From NCBI GenBank assembly GCA_005217565.1, contig SJCO01000008.1:186001-250000 (forward strand): a stretch of 64,000 nt of DNA. Direction: 5' to 3'. A program made the position numbers and the translations under genes. Under the pieces are notes generated by a model that saw only the letters and a program-made list of their open reading frames with translations, did no database searches and was not told the origin of the DNA. Positions 63,521 through 64,000 of this stretch are shown here, in pieces. The stretch's first letter is position 1. Each line of letters starts with the position of its first letter. The DNA comes from Puteibacter caeruleilacunae (GTDB lineage: Bacteria > Bacteroidota > Bacteroidia > Bacteroidales > Prolixibacteraceae).

Positions 63521-64000
63521 ATGAAACTATGCTGATAAAAGTATTAAAGAGACGTATTTTTTACTAAGATGAATGCGTTAGCGAGTCGTGAGATATGACG
63601 CTTACGACGCCATGCTTTTGGTTTGGCAGGCTAATAATTGCTTCACGGTGCAAATTACCTCCTCAGTAATCATTCGCATTCATAGCTCTTTTGTCAGGTT
63701 TTTTTTAATATTATAATACGAAAGTAATCTTAAAGATAGTATGTAGTAAAAGGCGTGTAGAATGAGAGTAAAGTTTGACTAAAATTTGTCTAGCAATTTT
63801 CTGATGTCATTTTGGAAATTTAATAAATATTGAAGGGAGTCAAAATATAGAAGAAACATAACCAATTCCTTCCCGAATACCTACCAAAGCCTTCTCCGAG
63901 CCAACTTTTTTCTTAGATTTCTCTAGATTATCTCTTCCTTGGCTCTTCCAAGATGTTCATTTTGCTACATCTGGTGTTGCAATTACGTTTTTTTACGACA
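63487..64000. other. 514-bp end region without a clear gene
   Basis: Upstream of the Xre gene. It contains the candidate operator, a TTAGCGAGTCGTGAGATA word (63578-63595) similar to one at the end of the AlbA_2 gene, and AT-rich sequence. A minus-strand frame near 63840-63970 spells basic residues but has no start within the window; I do not call it. Confidence 0.5.

Noticed and set aside
63840-63975. Minus-strand frame with basic residues near the window end
   Set aside because: No start codon in frame within the window and no family resemblance; too little sequence to call.
63900-64000. Similarity to the repeats at 2949-3058
   Set aside because: Only short pyrimidine-rich words agree; no aligned copy was found.

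Overview
The window looks like a piece of an AT-rich Bacteroidota chromosome, probably a marine or anaerobic lineage in or near Marinilabiliales. The phylum call is solid and the order is a guess. The evidence is: SecA has a C-terminal CPCG zinc motif and is long (1099 aa); there is a TonB-dependent receptor with a carboxypeptidase-like leader domain; LytS/LytTR-type two-component proteins, large MacB/FtsX-like permeases and an S1 sulfatase are present; and several genes are preceded by TAnnTTTG boxes, the Bacteroidota -7 promoter element. No rRNA, tRNA or CRISPR array was seen.

Layout. 1-5400: the 3' end of a sulfatase gene, an AraC regulator, an MBL-fold hydrolase, a repeat-bearing 709-bp gap, a TPR plus HExxH secreted protein and a lipoprotein. 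5501-21035, all on +: an AraC/GyrI-like regulator, a TehB-like methyltransferase, a cupin AraC regulator, a two-headed methyltransferase, a tripartite RND pump (adaptor, permease, outer-membrane factor), a MATE exporter, a TonB-dependent receptor and S-adenosylhomocysteinase. This reads as a methylate-and-export neighbourhood; that reading is inference. 21129-26953, on -: a seven-gene thiamine operon (thiS, a TenI-like gene, thiE, thiG, thiH, thiF-like, thiC) behind two tandem TPP riboswitches. 27516-31724, on +: secA and lgt, each followed by a strong hairpin terminator.

31757-40700, mostly on -: a probable Cu/Zn export group (OB-fold lipoprotein, PepSY-type membrane protein, SO_0444-like permease with an HMA domain), rluF, a BBE-like flavoprotein, a GNAT enzyme, a WG-repeat protein with nearly identical 99-bp repeats, a zinc-ribbon protein, a three-helix membrane protein and a PiT-family transporter. 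41195-43395, on +: CorA with a structured leader, and a cyclase-like DUF2652 plus SRPBCC-like protein.

43412-53191, on -, is the most unusual region. One LytTR response regulator is preceded by three consecutive sensor kinases of about 1000 aa. Each has a large periplasmic part that includes a thioredoxin-like fold lacking the CxxC site, one membrane segment and a LytS-type kinase. The kinase halves are nearly identical while the sensor halves have diverged, which suggests several inputs feeding one output. After a type II toxin-antitoxin pair come two FtsX-type permeases with nearly identical C-terminal ends, plus a decayed C-terminal scrap of a third. The window ends with a compact Xre/TrlF (PHP plus SMC-like ATPase)/AlbA_2-HATPase operon that has the look of an anti-phage or genome-defence module.
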